DNA of 64,000 nt from Variovorax sp. E3 (GTDB taxonomy: Bacteria > Pseudomonadota > Gammaproteobacteria > Burkholderiales > Burkholderiaceae_C), in the NCBI RefSeq assembly GCF_016082275.1, contig NZ_MOWM01000002.1, positions 85,541 through 149,540 of the forward strand. The letters run 5' to 3'. The translations under genes and the position numbers were made by a program. This document shows positions 1 through 8,376 of the stretch, piece after piece. Below the pieces are notes generated by a model that ran no database searches, was not told the origin of the DNA, and saw nothing but the letters and a program-made list of their open reading frames with translations. Each line of letters opens with the position of its first letter. The first letter of the stretch is position 1.

Positions 1-502
1 CCAGCACCTCGCCCTGCAACGGCAGCACGCTGGTGTTGGCGACGTTGATGCTGTCGGCCGACGTCGGCGGCTCGGCCCCCGGCGGCACCGTGCCGAAGGC
101 CTCGTAGAGCCGGCGGCCGGCGCGCGTTTCCGCCACGCGCTTGGGCGTGGCGACGTAGCGGCCCTGGTGGCGCACGTCGGTGCCGTCGATGGCCAGGCTG
201 TGCACCATGCCGTCGCCGTCGAACCAGTGGTGATAGCGCTCGCCGCCCAGGTCGTGGCCGGCCGGGCCGATGCGAAACAGCGTGCCGCTCACGGCATCGG
301 GAAAGCGCCCGCGCACGGTGGCGCGGGTGAGCGGCAAGTCGCCCGGCGGCGTGGCGAAGCCGATCTTCCAGGGCGCGCGGGCGGCCTCGAACTGGGCTTG
401 CCAGTCTTCCGTGCCGGCGGCGCTTGCCAAGGGGGCGAACCGCGACAGCAGCGGCAGGGCGCCGGCGCAGGCCAGCAGGCGCAGGAGTTCACGTCGTTCC
501 AT
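1..502 (-). CDS. Carotenoid oxygenase (RPE65/CCD family), N-terminal part, cut by window start
   Basis: The visible 167 residues are the N-terminus of a carotenoid cleavage oxygenase, a non-haem iron enzyme that cuts polyene or stilbene-type double bonds with O2. The family hallmark is clear: a GTLFRIGP segment (residues 73-80) followed by HHWFDGDGMVH (91-101). The His ligands of the iron lie later in the family and are outside the window. The first 30 residues start with an Arg-Arg pair and a hydrophobic stretch ending in Ala-rich sequence, so export (possibly Tat) is likely. The start is the ATG at 502, ten bases after the DUF2141 stop, so the two genes are probably co-transcribed. The substrate cannot be told from this fragment. 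Confidence 0.85.
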   Translation of the reverse strand, partial: MERRELLRLLACAGALPLLSRFAPLASAAGTEDWQAQFEAARAPWKIGFATPPGDLPLTRATVRGRFPDAVSGTLFRIGPAGHDLGGERYHHWFDGDGMVHSLAIDGTDVRHQGRYVATPKRVAETRAGRRLYEAFGTVPPGAEPPTSADSINVANTSVLPLQGEVL

Positions 503-512
503 CGCGGGCTCC

Positions 513-948
513 TCAGTGCAGGTGGATGACGGTCTGCGTGTCGGCGTCGACACGGAATGCCGCGGCCTCGAAGTCGGGCGCGGCGAGGTTGCCCTTGGCG
601 TCGTTGGAGAAGCCGTAGCGCTCGATCGGCATGCCCACCAGGTTGGTGTCGAGCTTGCCGTTGCCGTTCTCGTCGGCGAACGCCCGCAGCGCATAGCGCC
701 CCGGCGGCAGGCCCAGGAACACGAACCGTGCCTTGCCGGCCTGCATCGGCGCGGTCTGCGAAGCCACGGCCTTGCTGGCGGCATAGCCGGCGGCGCTGTC
801 GTAGAGCGCGACATAGAGCGTGGCTTCGGCGGCGGGGCCGTCGGCGACGCTCAGGCTCAGGTCGGCGGCAAGGGCGCACGCGGGCGCAAGGATCGCGGCG
901 GCGCACAGCGCGCGCGAACGGACGCAGCAAGAGGGCAGGGAGTTGCAT
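513..948 (-). CDS. DUF2141 domain protein, exported; signal peptide broken by a frame slip
   Basis: The mature part (from about ADLSLSVADG) matches the small extracellular DUF2141 family: a Gly/Pro-rich beta fold with the FADENGNGKLDTN segment typical of it. The function of the family is unknown. The only ATG with sensible context (948) starts MQLPALLLRPFARA and then leaves frame. Adding one GC dinucleotide in the GCGCGCGC run near 915-922 gives a perfect signal peptide (ALCAAAILAPACALA) joined to the mature domain and a product of 145 residues. Read without a correction, the frame has no good start codon. It lies upstream of and in line with the carotenoid oxygenase gene (10-base gap), suggesting a shared function in lipid or pigment modification; that link is inference. 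Confidence 0.75.
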
Positions 949-1084
949 GGGGGCCTCGTCGGATGTAGGGGGCCCGACGATCTCGCAGACCCCGCGCGGC
1001 GGCCAGTGCCATGCGACGGAATGCCGGATTGCGCGCGCGAAATGCACGCGGCGGGGGCGGAGCGGGCCGGCGCCCGCCCGTGCC

Positions 1085-2200
1085 TCAGGCCTTCTTCTTG
1101 TCTTCGGCGCGCGGCGCCGGCGCGTCTTCGGCCGGCAGGTCGTGGCCGTTGCCCACGTGGCCCGAGTCCACGAACAGGCTCCACGCGGCCATGAACAGCG
1201 CCGCGATCACCGGGCCGATCACGAAGCCGTTGATGCCGAAGATCGCCATGCCGCCGATGGTCGACATCAGCACGATGTAGTCGGGCATCTGCGTGTCCTT
1301 GCCCACCAGCAGCGGGCGCAGGATGTTGTCGACCAGGCCGATCACGAAGACGCCCACGAAGATCAGCACGCCGCCCTGCCAGAAGTGCCCCGTGGCCAGG
1401 AAGTAGATGGCCACCGGCCCCCAGATCAGCGCCGCGCCCACGGCCGGCAGCAGCGACAGAAAGGCCATGAGCACCGCCCACAGCAGCGCACCCTGCACGC
1501 CCAGGAACCAGAAGGCCAGCCCGCCCAGCGTGCCCTGCGCAATGGCCACGGCCACGTTGCCCTTGACCGTTGCGCGGATCACGGTGGTGAACTTGTTCAG
1601 CAGGTAGTGCGTGTGCGGCTTGGCCAGCGGCACGGCGTCGCGCATGCGCTTGGACAGCGCCGCGCCGTCGCGCAGCAGGAAGTACAGCAGGTACAGCATC
1701 ACGAAGAAGCTGACGATGAAGTCGAAGGTGTTCTGGCCGATGGCCAGCGCCTGGCTCGCGATGATCTGGCTGGCCTGCCCGGCCGCCGCCGAGATGCGCG
1801 CCTGCCAGGCCGCCATGTCGCCGAGGTTGAAGCGCTCGACCAGGTTCAGCAGCCACTGCGGCGCGGCGTCGAGGATCTGCTGGAAGTAGGCCGCGAAGTT
1901 GATCTGCCCCGAGCGGATGTTCTGCGTGACCAGCGCCACCTCCTGCACCAGCGACACGCCGACCATGGCCAGCGGAAGGATCACGATGAACAGGCAGATG
2001 GTCAGCGTCAGCAGCGCGGCGGCATTGAGCTTGCCGGGCATTTTCCTGAGCAGCCAGCGGAACAGCGGCGTGAACAGGATCGCCAGCGCCACGCCCCAGA
2101 GCACCGCGCCGAAGAACGGCATCAGCACCCAGATGAAGGCGGCGGTCACAGCGGCGAGAAGGGCGAGGAACACGCCGCGCTGGAGTTGGGGTGAATTCAT
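1085..2200 (-). CDS. AI-2E family transporter (PerM/TqsA-like membrane protein)
   Basis: A 371-residue polytopic inner-membrane protein of the AI-2E exporter family (PF01594). It begins with two close hydrophobic helices (residues 10-50), has a soluble amphipathic middle region (about 70-160), then a dense run of membrane helices (about 165-350) that includes the family's conserved block around VDNILRPLLVGK and the GINGFVIGP segment. The C-terminus is a short charged tail. Family members move autoinducer-2, small molecules or Na+/H+; the name does not prove autoinducer transport here. The start is the ATG at 2200. No obvious partner gene is adjacent: the DUF2141 gene follows 137 bases downstream and a GntR gene ends upstream. 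Confidence 0.9.
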   Translation of the reverse strand: MNSPQLQRGVFLALLAAVTAAFIWVLMPFFGAVLWGVALAILFTPLFRWLLRKMPGKLNAAALLTLTICLFIVILPLAMVGVSLVQEVALVTQNIRSGQINFAAYFQQILDAAPQWLLNLVERFNLGDMAAWQARISAAAGQASQIIASQALAIGQNTFDFIVSFFVMLYLLYFLLRDGAALSKRMRDAVPLAKPHTHYLLNKFTTVIRATVKGNVAVAIAQGTLGGLAFWFLGVQGALLWAVLMAFLSLLPAVGAALIWGPVAIYFLATGHFWQGGVLIFVGVFVIGLVDNILRPLLVGKDTQMPDYIVLMSTIGGMAIFGINGFVIGPVIAALFMAAWSLFVDSGHVGNGHDLPAEDAPAPRAEDKKKA

Positions 2201-2361
2201 AGGTGTCTCGGACTGTAGCCGAGCCGCAAGCCGCGTCCATGTCAGCGGGCGCGCCCTTGTGCGGCGCGGCGCGGTTCGCCGCCGGATCAGCCGGGAGCCT
2301 CAGTCCGGCGGGAGATGCCTGCTATCGAAGAGATAGCGCCCGCCGGAACTAATGCACAGCT

Positions 2362-3066
2362 TCAGCGCTTGGCGCGCGGCAGGGCCACCGGGGCCAGCGT
2401 GGCGCGCAGGCGGCTCGGCGCGTCGGGCTCGGCGGTGGCGTCGACCTCGAGCGCGCGCTCGACGTTGCCGATGTGGTCGAGCATCAGGCGGCGCGCCTTG
2501 TCGGTGTCGCCGGCCTCCAGCGCGGCCACGATGGCGCCGTGCTCCGCGCACGACTGCCCGGCCTCATGCTTGGACTGGTAGAGCGTGGCCGCCAGCGTGG
2601 TGCGCGCCGTGAGGTCGCGCAGCACGTCGACCAGCAGCTGGTGGCCCATCTGCTCGGCCAGGCACACATGGAAGTCGGCCAGCAGGAACGCGCGCGTGGC
2701 GGCGTCGGCGCCTTCGATGGCGCGCTGCTCGTCGGCGATGTGGTCGCGCAGCTTGCGGATCACCTTGCCCAGCGGGCGGCCTTCGCTCGCGGCCAGGATG
2801 CCGGCCTCGACGATGCGGCGGGCCGAGAAGGCGTCGCGCGCCTCTTCGGCCGACGGCTCCACCACGTACCAGCCGCGGCGCGACTGCACCTCGACGAAGC
2901 CGCGCGCCTGCAGTTGCATCAGCGCCTCGCGCACCATGGTGCGGCTCACCGAGAAATTCTCGGCCAGCGCCTGCTCGCCCAGCCGCTCGCCCGGCGCGAG
3001 CTTCTGCGCGAGGATGGCCTCGACGACGCGCTCGGCGATGGCGGTGGGACTGACTTCGGTGGGCAT
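2362..3066 (-). CDS. GntR family transcriptional regulator, FCD subfamily
   Basis: A 234-residue regulator with a GntR winged helix-turn-helix (about residues 10-75, including SVSRTMVREALMQL and RGFVEV) followed by an all-helical FCD ligand domain (about 80-215) with the metal-ligand-type Asp and His residues (DFHVCLAEQMGH, EHGAIVAAL). FCD regulators sense small carboxylates and usually repress nearby transport or catabolic genes. The gene begins 5 bases after the dctA stop on the same strand, so it is the second gene of a dctA-gntR operon and probably controls it. The palindromic sites upstream of dctA are the expected operators. Start ATG at 3066. Confidence 0.92.
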   Translation of the reverse strand: MPTEVSPTAIAERVVEAILAQKLAPGERLGEQALAENFSVSRTMVREALMQLQARGFVEVQSRRGWYVVEPSAEEARDAFSARRIVEAGILAASEGRPLGKVIRKLRDHIADEQRAIEGADAATRAFLLADFHVCLAEQMGHQLLVDVLRDLTARTTLAATLYQSKHEAGQSCAEHGAIVAALEAGDTDKARRLMLDHIGNVERALEVDATAEPDAPSRLRATLAPVALPRAKR

Positions 3067-3071
3067 GGGTC

Positions 3072-4412
3072 TCAATGTGCGGCGGTGGTGGCGGTGCCTG
3101 TGTTTACCACGGGCGCGGCGCCGGTTTCGGCCAGCGGCTCGTCGTCGGGGGCGTAGGTGCCGTCGAGCACCGCATGCGCGCGCTCGCGGTCGATGTCGCC
3201 TTCCCACGCCGCGATGGCCACCGTGGCCACGCAGTTGCCGATCAGGTTGCCCAGCGCGCGGGCGATGCCCATGAACCAGTCGACCGACAGCACCAGCACC
3301 AGGCCGATGGCGGGAATCGCCGGAATCGCGTGCAGCGTGGCGGCCAGCACCACGATGGCCGAGCCCGGCACGCCGTGCGCGCCCTTCGACGTGACCAGCG
3401 CAATGGCCAGGATGGTCAGCAGGTCGGCCATCGAGATCGGCGTGTTGGTGGCCTGCGCGATGAACACCGCGGCCAGCGTGATGTAGATCGAGAACGCGTC
3501 CAGGTTGAACGAATAGCCCGTGGGAATCACCAGGCCCACCGTCGAGTCGCGGATGCCCATGCGGCGCAGCTTGGCCATGACCTGCGGCAGCACGCTGTCG
3601 GACGAGGTGGTGGCGAACACGATGGTGAGTTCTTCACGCAGGTAGCGCAGCAGCTTGACCAGGCTGAAGCCCGACATGCGCATCACCAGCCCGAGCACCA
3701 CGAACACGAAGATCAGCACCGCGCCGTAGAACAGCGCAACCAGCATGCCCAGCTGCTTGAGCGAGCCGATGCCGTACTGCCCCACGGTGAACGCAATGGC
3801 GCCCAGCACGCCCAGCGGCGCCAGCTTGATGATGATCCCCATGATCTTGAACAGCACCAGCGAGAGTGCGTCCACCACCACGGCCACCGGCTTGCCCCTC
3901 TCGCCCAGCAGCGAGAGCGCGCAGCCGAACAGCACCGCGAACAGCAGCACCTGCAGCACGTCGCCGGTGGCGAAGGCGTTGACCACCGTGGTGGGAATCA
4001 GCTTCATCAAGAACTCGACCGTGCCGCCGCTCGTGAGCTTGTCGGCGTTCGAGGCGTAGGCGCTCATGGCGGCCGGGTCGAGCTTGGCGGGGTCGACGTT
4101 CATGCCCGCGCCGGGCTGGAACACGAAGGCCAGCACCAGGCCCATCGCCAGCGCGATGGTGGTCAGCACTTCGAAGTAGATGAGCGACTTCACGCCCACC
4201 CGGCCCACGCGCTTCAAGTCTCCCGCGCCGGCGATGCCATGCACCACCACGCAGAACACCAGCACCGGGATGATCATCTTGATCAGCTTGATGAACCCGT
4301 CACCGAGCGGCTTGAGCTTGACGGCGTACTCGGGCGCAAAGAGCCCCGCGAGCACGCCGAGCACCAGCGCGATGACCACCTGACCGAAAAGCGATTTCGC
4401 AAAGCGAGGCAT
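3072..4412 (-). CDS. dctA: C4-dicarboxylate transporter, dicarboxylate/amino acid:cation symporter
   Basis: A 446-residue inner-membrane symporter of the DAACS family. It shows the usual eight-helix plus re-entrant loop layout, the serine-rich re-entrant motif TTSSDSVLPQ (268-277), and the PTGYSFNLD block (297-305) that distinguishes DctA-type carriers of succinate, fumarate and malate from glutamate carriers. In typical DctA this block continues with Gly-Thr; here it is Ala-Phe, which may alter specificity. The C-terminal 40 residues are a hydrophilic tail. An upstream in-frame start (4469) would add residues lying inside the operator region, so the ATG at 4412 is preferred. It is the first gene of an operon with the downstream gntR gene. 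Confidence 0.92.
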   Translation of the reverse strand: MPRFAKSLFGQVVIALVLGVLAGLFAPEYAVKLKPLGDGFIKLIKMIIPVLVFCVVVHGIAGAGDLKRVGRVGVKSLIYFEVLTTIALAMGLVLAFVFQPGAGMNVDPAKLDPAAMSAYASNADKLTSGGTVEFLMKLIPTTVVNAFATGDVLQVLLFAVLFGCALSLLGERGKPVAVVVDALSLVLFKIMGIIIKLAPLGVLGAIAFTVGQYGIGSLKQLGMLVALFYGAVLIFVFVVLGLVMRMSGFSLVKLLRYLREELTIVFATTSSDSVLPQVMAKLRRMGIRDSTVGLVIPTGYSFNLDAFSIYITLAAVFIAQATNTPISMADLLTILAIALVTSKGAHGVPGSAIVVLAATLHAIPAIPAIGLVLVLSVDWFMGIARALGNLIGNCVATVAIAAWEGDIDRERAHAVLDGTYAPDDEPLAETGAAPVVNTGTATTAAH

Positions 4413-4720
4413 GGAGTCTCCTGTCTGTCTTGTCGAGGTTTTGCATGCAAGCAATGTCTTGTCTTGCATACAAGAAATGTAGGCAAGAAGACTTCGGGGA
4501 GGTCAGAGGGTTATCCCGGGCTGGTGCGCCAGCAGCGTCCGGCCCTTTTCCATGGCTTCTGCAGGCGCCACTTTCGCGCGACCGACGGCGAGGGCGTCCT
4601 TCGCAGGCGCTCCAGCAGCCGCGCGATGCGATCCGGCCGTCAATCCCCTTTTCAGGGATTGCCATCGGCGCGGCAACGCCCCACCATCCGCCACGCCCGC
4701 AGCACCGAAGGAGCCTCCCC
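4413..4720. promoter_or_regulatory. Intergenic region with dctA operators and patatin ribosome binding site
   Basis: Two palindromic FCD/GntR-type sites lie just upstream of dctA: TTGCATGCAA at 4441-4450 and CTTGCATACAAG at 4463-4474, thirteen bases apart between their left edges 4441 and 4463 allowing for the flanks, with a further half site (CTTGCC on the minus strand) near 4490. They are probably bound by the GntR protein encoded behind dctA. On the other side, GAAGGAG at 4708-4714 is the ribosome binding site of the patatin gene. The stretch between about 4500 and 4700 shows no gene. Confidence 0.6.
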
Positions 4721-6207
4721 ATGAGCGATTCCCCCGATACGGTCGAGCCTCCCGTCGATCGCTTCTGCGACCTCGTGATGAAGGGCGGCATCACCAGTGG
4801 TGTCGTCTACCCCAAGGCAATCTCCCGCCTGGCCCGGGAGTACCGCTTCAGAAGCATCGGCGGCACGTCCGCGGGGGCCATCGCCGCCGCCGTGACCGCC
4901 GCCGCGGAATATCGCCGGCGCAACACCGGCAACCGCGACGGCTTCGACATCCTCTCGGGCCTGCCCGCCCAGCTGCAGGCCGACGTGCCCGGCACCGGCG
5001 GCACCAAGCTGCTGAGCCTGTTCCAGCCGCAGCCCGGCACGCGGCGCCTTTTCTCGGTGCTGGTCACGGCGCTCAACCGCGGGGGCACGTGGCACCGGAT
5101 CTTCGCGATCGTGTGGGGGCTGATGAAAGCCTATTGGATGGCGACCCTCGCAAGCCTTGCCATCGCGGTGCTCGCGCGCTGGCTGGGGCTGGACGGGGTC
5201 GGCGTCGTGCTGCTCCTGCTGGTGGCGCTCGTCGGCGGCGTGGGCCTCCTGCTGTACCGCGACGTCACCGGGCGCGTCGTCGCCAACGGGTACGGGCTGT
5301 GCACCGGGCTGACCGCCGATCCGGAGCACCCCGCGCTCACGCCGTGGCTGCATGAGTTGATCCAGCGCACGGCGGGCATCGAGACAGGGGAGCCGCTGAC
5401 CTTCGGGCAGTTGTGGCGCGCACCCGGCGCGCCGCAGGTGTGGTCGGAACTGCAGAACCGCAAGCCGCCCCGATCGATCGACCTGCAGATGTTCTCGACG
5501 AACCTCGGGCATGGCCGCCCGTACATCTTTCCGCTCGCGGAGGACAACGGCAATGCGACGCGGCGCTCTTTCCGAACCGCGAGCGGCTCTTCTTCAAGGC
5601 CGAGGAGCTGGGCCGCTACATGCCCGGGGATGTGCTGGACTGGATGAAGTGCAAGGGCAGGCGCTACGTCGCCAATCCCTTGCGGGGCGACCACGAGCCC
5701 TCGACGGAAGAGGCCACCCGGCTGGGCTTGATCGAGGTGCCCGAGCCCGCGGACTTTCCGGTGATCCTGGCCGCGCGCATGAGCCTGAGCTTTCCGTTTC
5801 TGTTCGCGGCCGTGCCGCTCTGGTCGATCGACTACAGCCCGCCGCCCGGCGAACGGCACTTTCGCAAGTGCTGGTTTTCCGACGGCGGCATCAGCTCCAA
5901 TTTTCCGATGCACCTGTTCGACGGGCTGGTGCCGCGCTGGCCCACCTTCGGCATCAACCTCGAGCCGGTCATCAAGGAGCGCGACAAGCCGGAGGACGAG
6001 GTCTACCTGCCCTCCAACTACCGCGAGGGCTATGGCGAGCGCTGGGACCATTTCGACGACGGTGACGACGGCGCGAAGAGGCTCGGCGGCTTCATCTCGG
6101 CCATCCTCGGCACCATGCAGAACTGGAACGACAACAGCCTGGCCCGCATGCCGGGCGTGCGCGATCGCATCGCGCGCGTTCGTCTCAAGAAATCCGAGGC
6201 GGACTGA
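4721..6207 (+). pseudogene. Patatin-like phospholipase with two membrane helices; one frameshift
   Basis: The corrected product is 495 residues. The N-terminus is a patatin lipase domain: the nucleophile elbow GGTSAGA (47-53, Ser50) and, near the C-terminus, the catalytic Asp in SDGGISSNFP. Patatins cleave acyl chains from phospholipids with a Ser-Asp dyad. Between them two hydrophobic helices (about 139-152 and 159-179) form a hairpin, so the enzyme is probably membrane-anchored, unlike plain patatins. The frame breaks near 5562, where one G missing in CGG(G)CGC joins both halves (NATR-ALFPNRE). The start is the ATG at 4721 after a strong GAAGGAG site. An unknown gene follows 8 bases downstream. 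Bacterial patatins serve in lipid turnover, virulence or phage defence; context does not decide. Confidence 0.8.
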
Positions 6208-6215
6208 ACCTGAAC

Positions 6216-6647
6216 ATGGAGGCCGGCGACATCCGAAATATCGTCCAGCGCGGCGAAGTGGCGGCGCAAAAGCTGATCGCGCGCTTCTCGACGCACACGC
6301 CACCGGCGCAGGCCGAAGGCTGGGACGAGCAGCGCTTCGTTCGCCTGGGTGTGCTGCTGACGATGCTGGCCGGGCGCGCGCCGTCCGTGGCCATTGCGCT
6401 CGATGCCAACTGCCCGCACGCCACCAGCTATGCGAACCTGATTGCCAAGTGGACGGCCGGCGCCGCAACGCCTGCCGCTACAGCGCCGCCCGGCTATGCG
6501 CAGCCGCTCAGCCAGCAGGAAGCTGGCGCCTTGCTATCGCTTGTGAAAGAGCTGGAGCGGCTGTCGCTCGCGATGGACGCGCCCACCGCGCAGACCGCGT
6601 TCCACACGATCCCGATGGCCGAACTGCGCGTGCGTCCGCCGCTCTGA
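6216..6647 (+). CDS. Hypothetical protein coupled to the patatin gene
   Basis: A 143-residue, mostly helical soluble protein that I do not recognise. It has an N-terminal helix-rich part (MEAGDIRNIVQRGEVAAQKL), a central Ala-rich stretch with a Pro-rich linker near residue 90, and a C-terminal amphipathic helix (LLSLVKELERLSLAM). There is no signal peptide or membrane segment. It starts 8 bases after the patatin stop, so it is very likely translated from the same mRNA and may bind or regulate the lipase. It ends 30 bases before the convergent GntR gene. Confidence 0.65.
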   Translation: MEAGDIRNIVQRGEVAAQKLIARFSTHTPPAQAEGWDEQRFVRLGVLLTMLAGRAPSVAIALDANCPHATSYANLIAKWTAGAATPAATAPPGYAQPLSQQEAGALLSLVKELERLSLAMDAPTAQTAFHTIPMAELRVRPPL

Positions 6648-6677
6648 GCGGCGCGTTGCTCGCGGCGCCCGCGCGCC

Positions 6678-7334
6678 TCAAACGCGCTGCTGGTCCGGCT
6701 GCAGGATATGCAGCTCGATCAACCGCGCCAGCGCCGCCTCGTCCCGGGCCTCCAGCGCGTCGATCATCTGGAAGTGCTCGCGCGCCGACTGTTCGATGCG
6801 CGCCTGCGTCCACCATTGAACGACCGGCGTCGACGGGATGTTGCCGCGCACCTCCAGCGCCAGCCGCGCCAGCTCCTGGTTCGGGCACAGCTGCGTGAGG
6901 CGCACGTGGAAGTCGCGGTTGGCGGTGAACTTCTGCGCCGCATCGCCGTGCTGGGTGAAGCCCTCGAAGCGCGTGGCCAGCGCGCGCAGGTCGGCGATGT
7001 CCGCCGGCGTGGCCGTCGCCACGATGCCTGGCACCGTCGCCTTCTCGAGCACCACGCGCACCGCCATCAGCTCGCGGTGGCGCTTTTCATCGACCACCGC
7101 CACATAAAAGCCACGGTCGGGAATGCGCTGCAAGATGCCTTTGAGCGCCAGCCGCTCGAGCGCGCGGCGCGCGGCGGCGCGGGTGCAGCCGTAGCGCGCT
7201 TCCAGGTCGATGAGCTTCAGCCAGGTGCCGTTCATCAGCCGCCCGGCCGCGATGTCGGCGCTGATTTCTTCCGCGACCGCGTCGACGCCCTTGGCGGCGG
7301 TTTTCTCGATGTTGACCTCGGCGTGTGCACTCAT
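6678..7334 (-). CDS. GntR family transcriptional regulator, FCD subfamily
   Basis: 218 residues. The winged helix-turn-helix covers about residues 15-85 (EARYGCTRAAARRALERLA, then the wing RIPDRGFYVAVV), followed by an FCD ligand-binding domain with the DFHVRLTQLCPN block. The ATG at 7334 is chosen over an upstream in-frame codon because the preceding residues look like translated leader. The gene is divergent from the hydrolase/ABC/deo operon that starts near 7498, and a pair of direct repeats in the shared region (7451-7472) is a plausible operator, so it is the likely repressor of the nucleoside operon, sensing one of its substrates. Confidence 0.9.
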   Translation of the reverse strand: MSAHAEVNIEKTAAKGVDAVAEEISADIAAGRLMNGTWLKLIDLEARYGCTRAAARRALERLALKGILQRIPDRGFYVAVVDEKRHRELMAVRVVLEKATVPGIVATATPADIADLRALATRFEGFTQHGDAAQKFTANRDFHVRLTQLCPNQELARLALEVRGNIPSTPVVQWWTQARIEQSAREHFQMIDALEARDEAALARLIELHILQPDQQRV

Positions 7335-7422
7335 GGCCGCGATTTTGCCCTGCATCGGCAGCGCCAAAAGCCAAGCCACAGGCGGGCGCAGGGCGGTGTG
7401 GTTGCGCTCTTGCACGCCGGCT

Positions 7423-7472
7423 TTGAACTCTCTAGAATTATTTGATCTATTTTTGGATCACATTTTGGATCA
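7423..7472 (+). promoter_or_regulatory. Promoter/operator of the hydrolase-ABC-deo operon
   Basis: A -35-like TTGAAC at 7423-7428 lies 17 bases before a weak -10 (TCTATT, 7446-7451). Overlapping its downstream side are two identical direct repeats TTTTGGATCA at 7451-7460 and 7463-7472, twelve bases apart, about one helical turn. AT-rich repeats are rare in this GC-rich neighbourhood, and the position between a GntR gene and its divergent target suggests a regulator binding site. Inference from position and repetition only. Confidence 0.5.
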
Positions 7473-7497
7473 TCCAATTCCACCCCTCGGACAGCCC

Positions 7498-8322
7498 GTG
7501 CCGGGCCGCTACGACACGGGTGCCACCACCGTCTACGCGTCCCGCAACGACCCGCGTTTCAGCTACTGCCTGTACGTGCCCAGCGCGCTGGGGCGGGGCG
7601 ATGCGCCGCGCGAAATCGTCGTTGCCGTGCACGGCAGCCCGCGTACTTTCATGGATTTCCGAGACCGCTTCGGCGACTTCGCCGAGGCGCATGACCTGAT
7701 CGTGGTGAGCCCGCTGTTCCCCGTGGGCCTGGACGGCGACGCCAAGGGCGACGACTACAAATACCTGTCGAAGGGCGGCATCCGCTACGACCACGTGCTG
7801 CTCGACATCGTCGACGAGGTGCGCGCGCGCTTCGCCATTGCCGCACCCAAGTTCGGCCTGTTCGGCTTCTCGGGCGGCGCGCAGTTCGTCAACCGCTTCC
7901 TGTTGCTGCAGCCGGGCGCGCTGTGGGCCGCGTCGCTGGGCGCACCGGGCTCCGTCACCGTGATCGACGACACGCGCGACTGGTGGGTGGGCACCCGCGA
8001 CATCGAGGCCTGCTTCGGCGCGCCGCTGGACCGCGAGGCGCTGCGCCGCGTGCCGGTGCAACTGCTGGTGGGCTCCGACGACGTGGAGACCGACGAGATC
8101 ACGCACCGCGAAGGCGGCCGCTTCTGGATGGCGGGCGCCAATTCGGCCGGCAGGTCGCGCCCCGAACGGCTCGAGACGCTGCGCCAATCGCTCGCGCTCG
8201 AGGGCATCGTGGTCTCTCACGAGGTCATGCCCGGCGCCGGCCACGACGCCGCGCCGGCCATTGAATACGCCAAGCCTTTCCTTGCGGCGCAGCTGCGGAA
8301 GCTGCGCCAGTCGCAGGCCTAG
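7498..8322 (+). CDS. Alpha/beta hydrolase
   Basis: A 274-residue cytoplasmic alpha/beta hydrolase. It shows an oxyanion-hole region VVAVHGSPRTF, the nucleophile elbow GFSGG (consensus GxSxG), an acidic residue region after VQLLVGSDDVETDE, and the catalytic His in PGAGHDAAP. The exact substrate (ester, amide or lactone) is unknown. The frame is open upstream, but upstream codons run through the operator repeats, so the GTG at 7498 is the likely start; there is no ATG nearby. It ends 54 bases before the substrate-binding protein gene, so it is probably the first gene of the transport/deo operon and may trim an ester or acyl group from the imported substrate. Confidence 0.75.
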   Translation: MPGRYDTGATTVYASRNDPRFSYCLYVPSALGRGDAPREIVVAVHGSPRTFMDFRDRFGDFAEAHDLIVVSPLFPVGLDGDAKGDDYKYLSKGGIRYDHVLLDIVDEVRARFAIAAPKFGLFGFSGGAQFVNRFLLLQPGALWAASLGAPGSVTVIDDTRDWWVGTRDIEACFGAPLDREALRRVPVQLLVGSDDVETDEITHREGGRFWMAGANSAGRSRPERLETLRQSLALEGIVVSHEVMPGAGHDAAPAIEYAKPFLAAQLRKLRQSQA

Positions 8323-8376
8323 CGCCCACTGCATCCCGGCCTTTCCCTTGTTCTTTCCCCGCCCTCCGAATCCAAG

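Noticed and set aside
557..2194. Long plus-strand open frame of 545 codons opposite the AI-2E and DUF2141 genes
   Set aside because: Arg/His/Gln-rich translation without any fold; a shadow caused by high third-position GC of the real minus-strand genes. The same holds for 3075-4724, 22262-24406, 26060-28702, 39276-40850 and 54386-56500.
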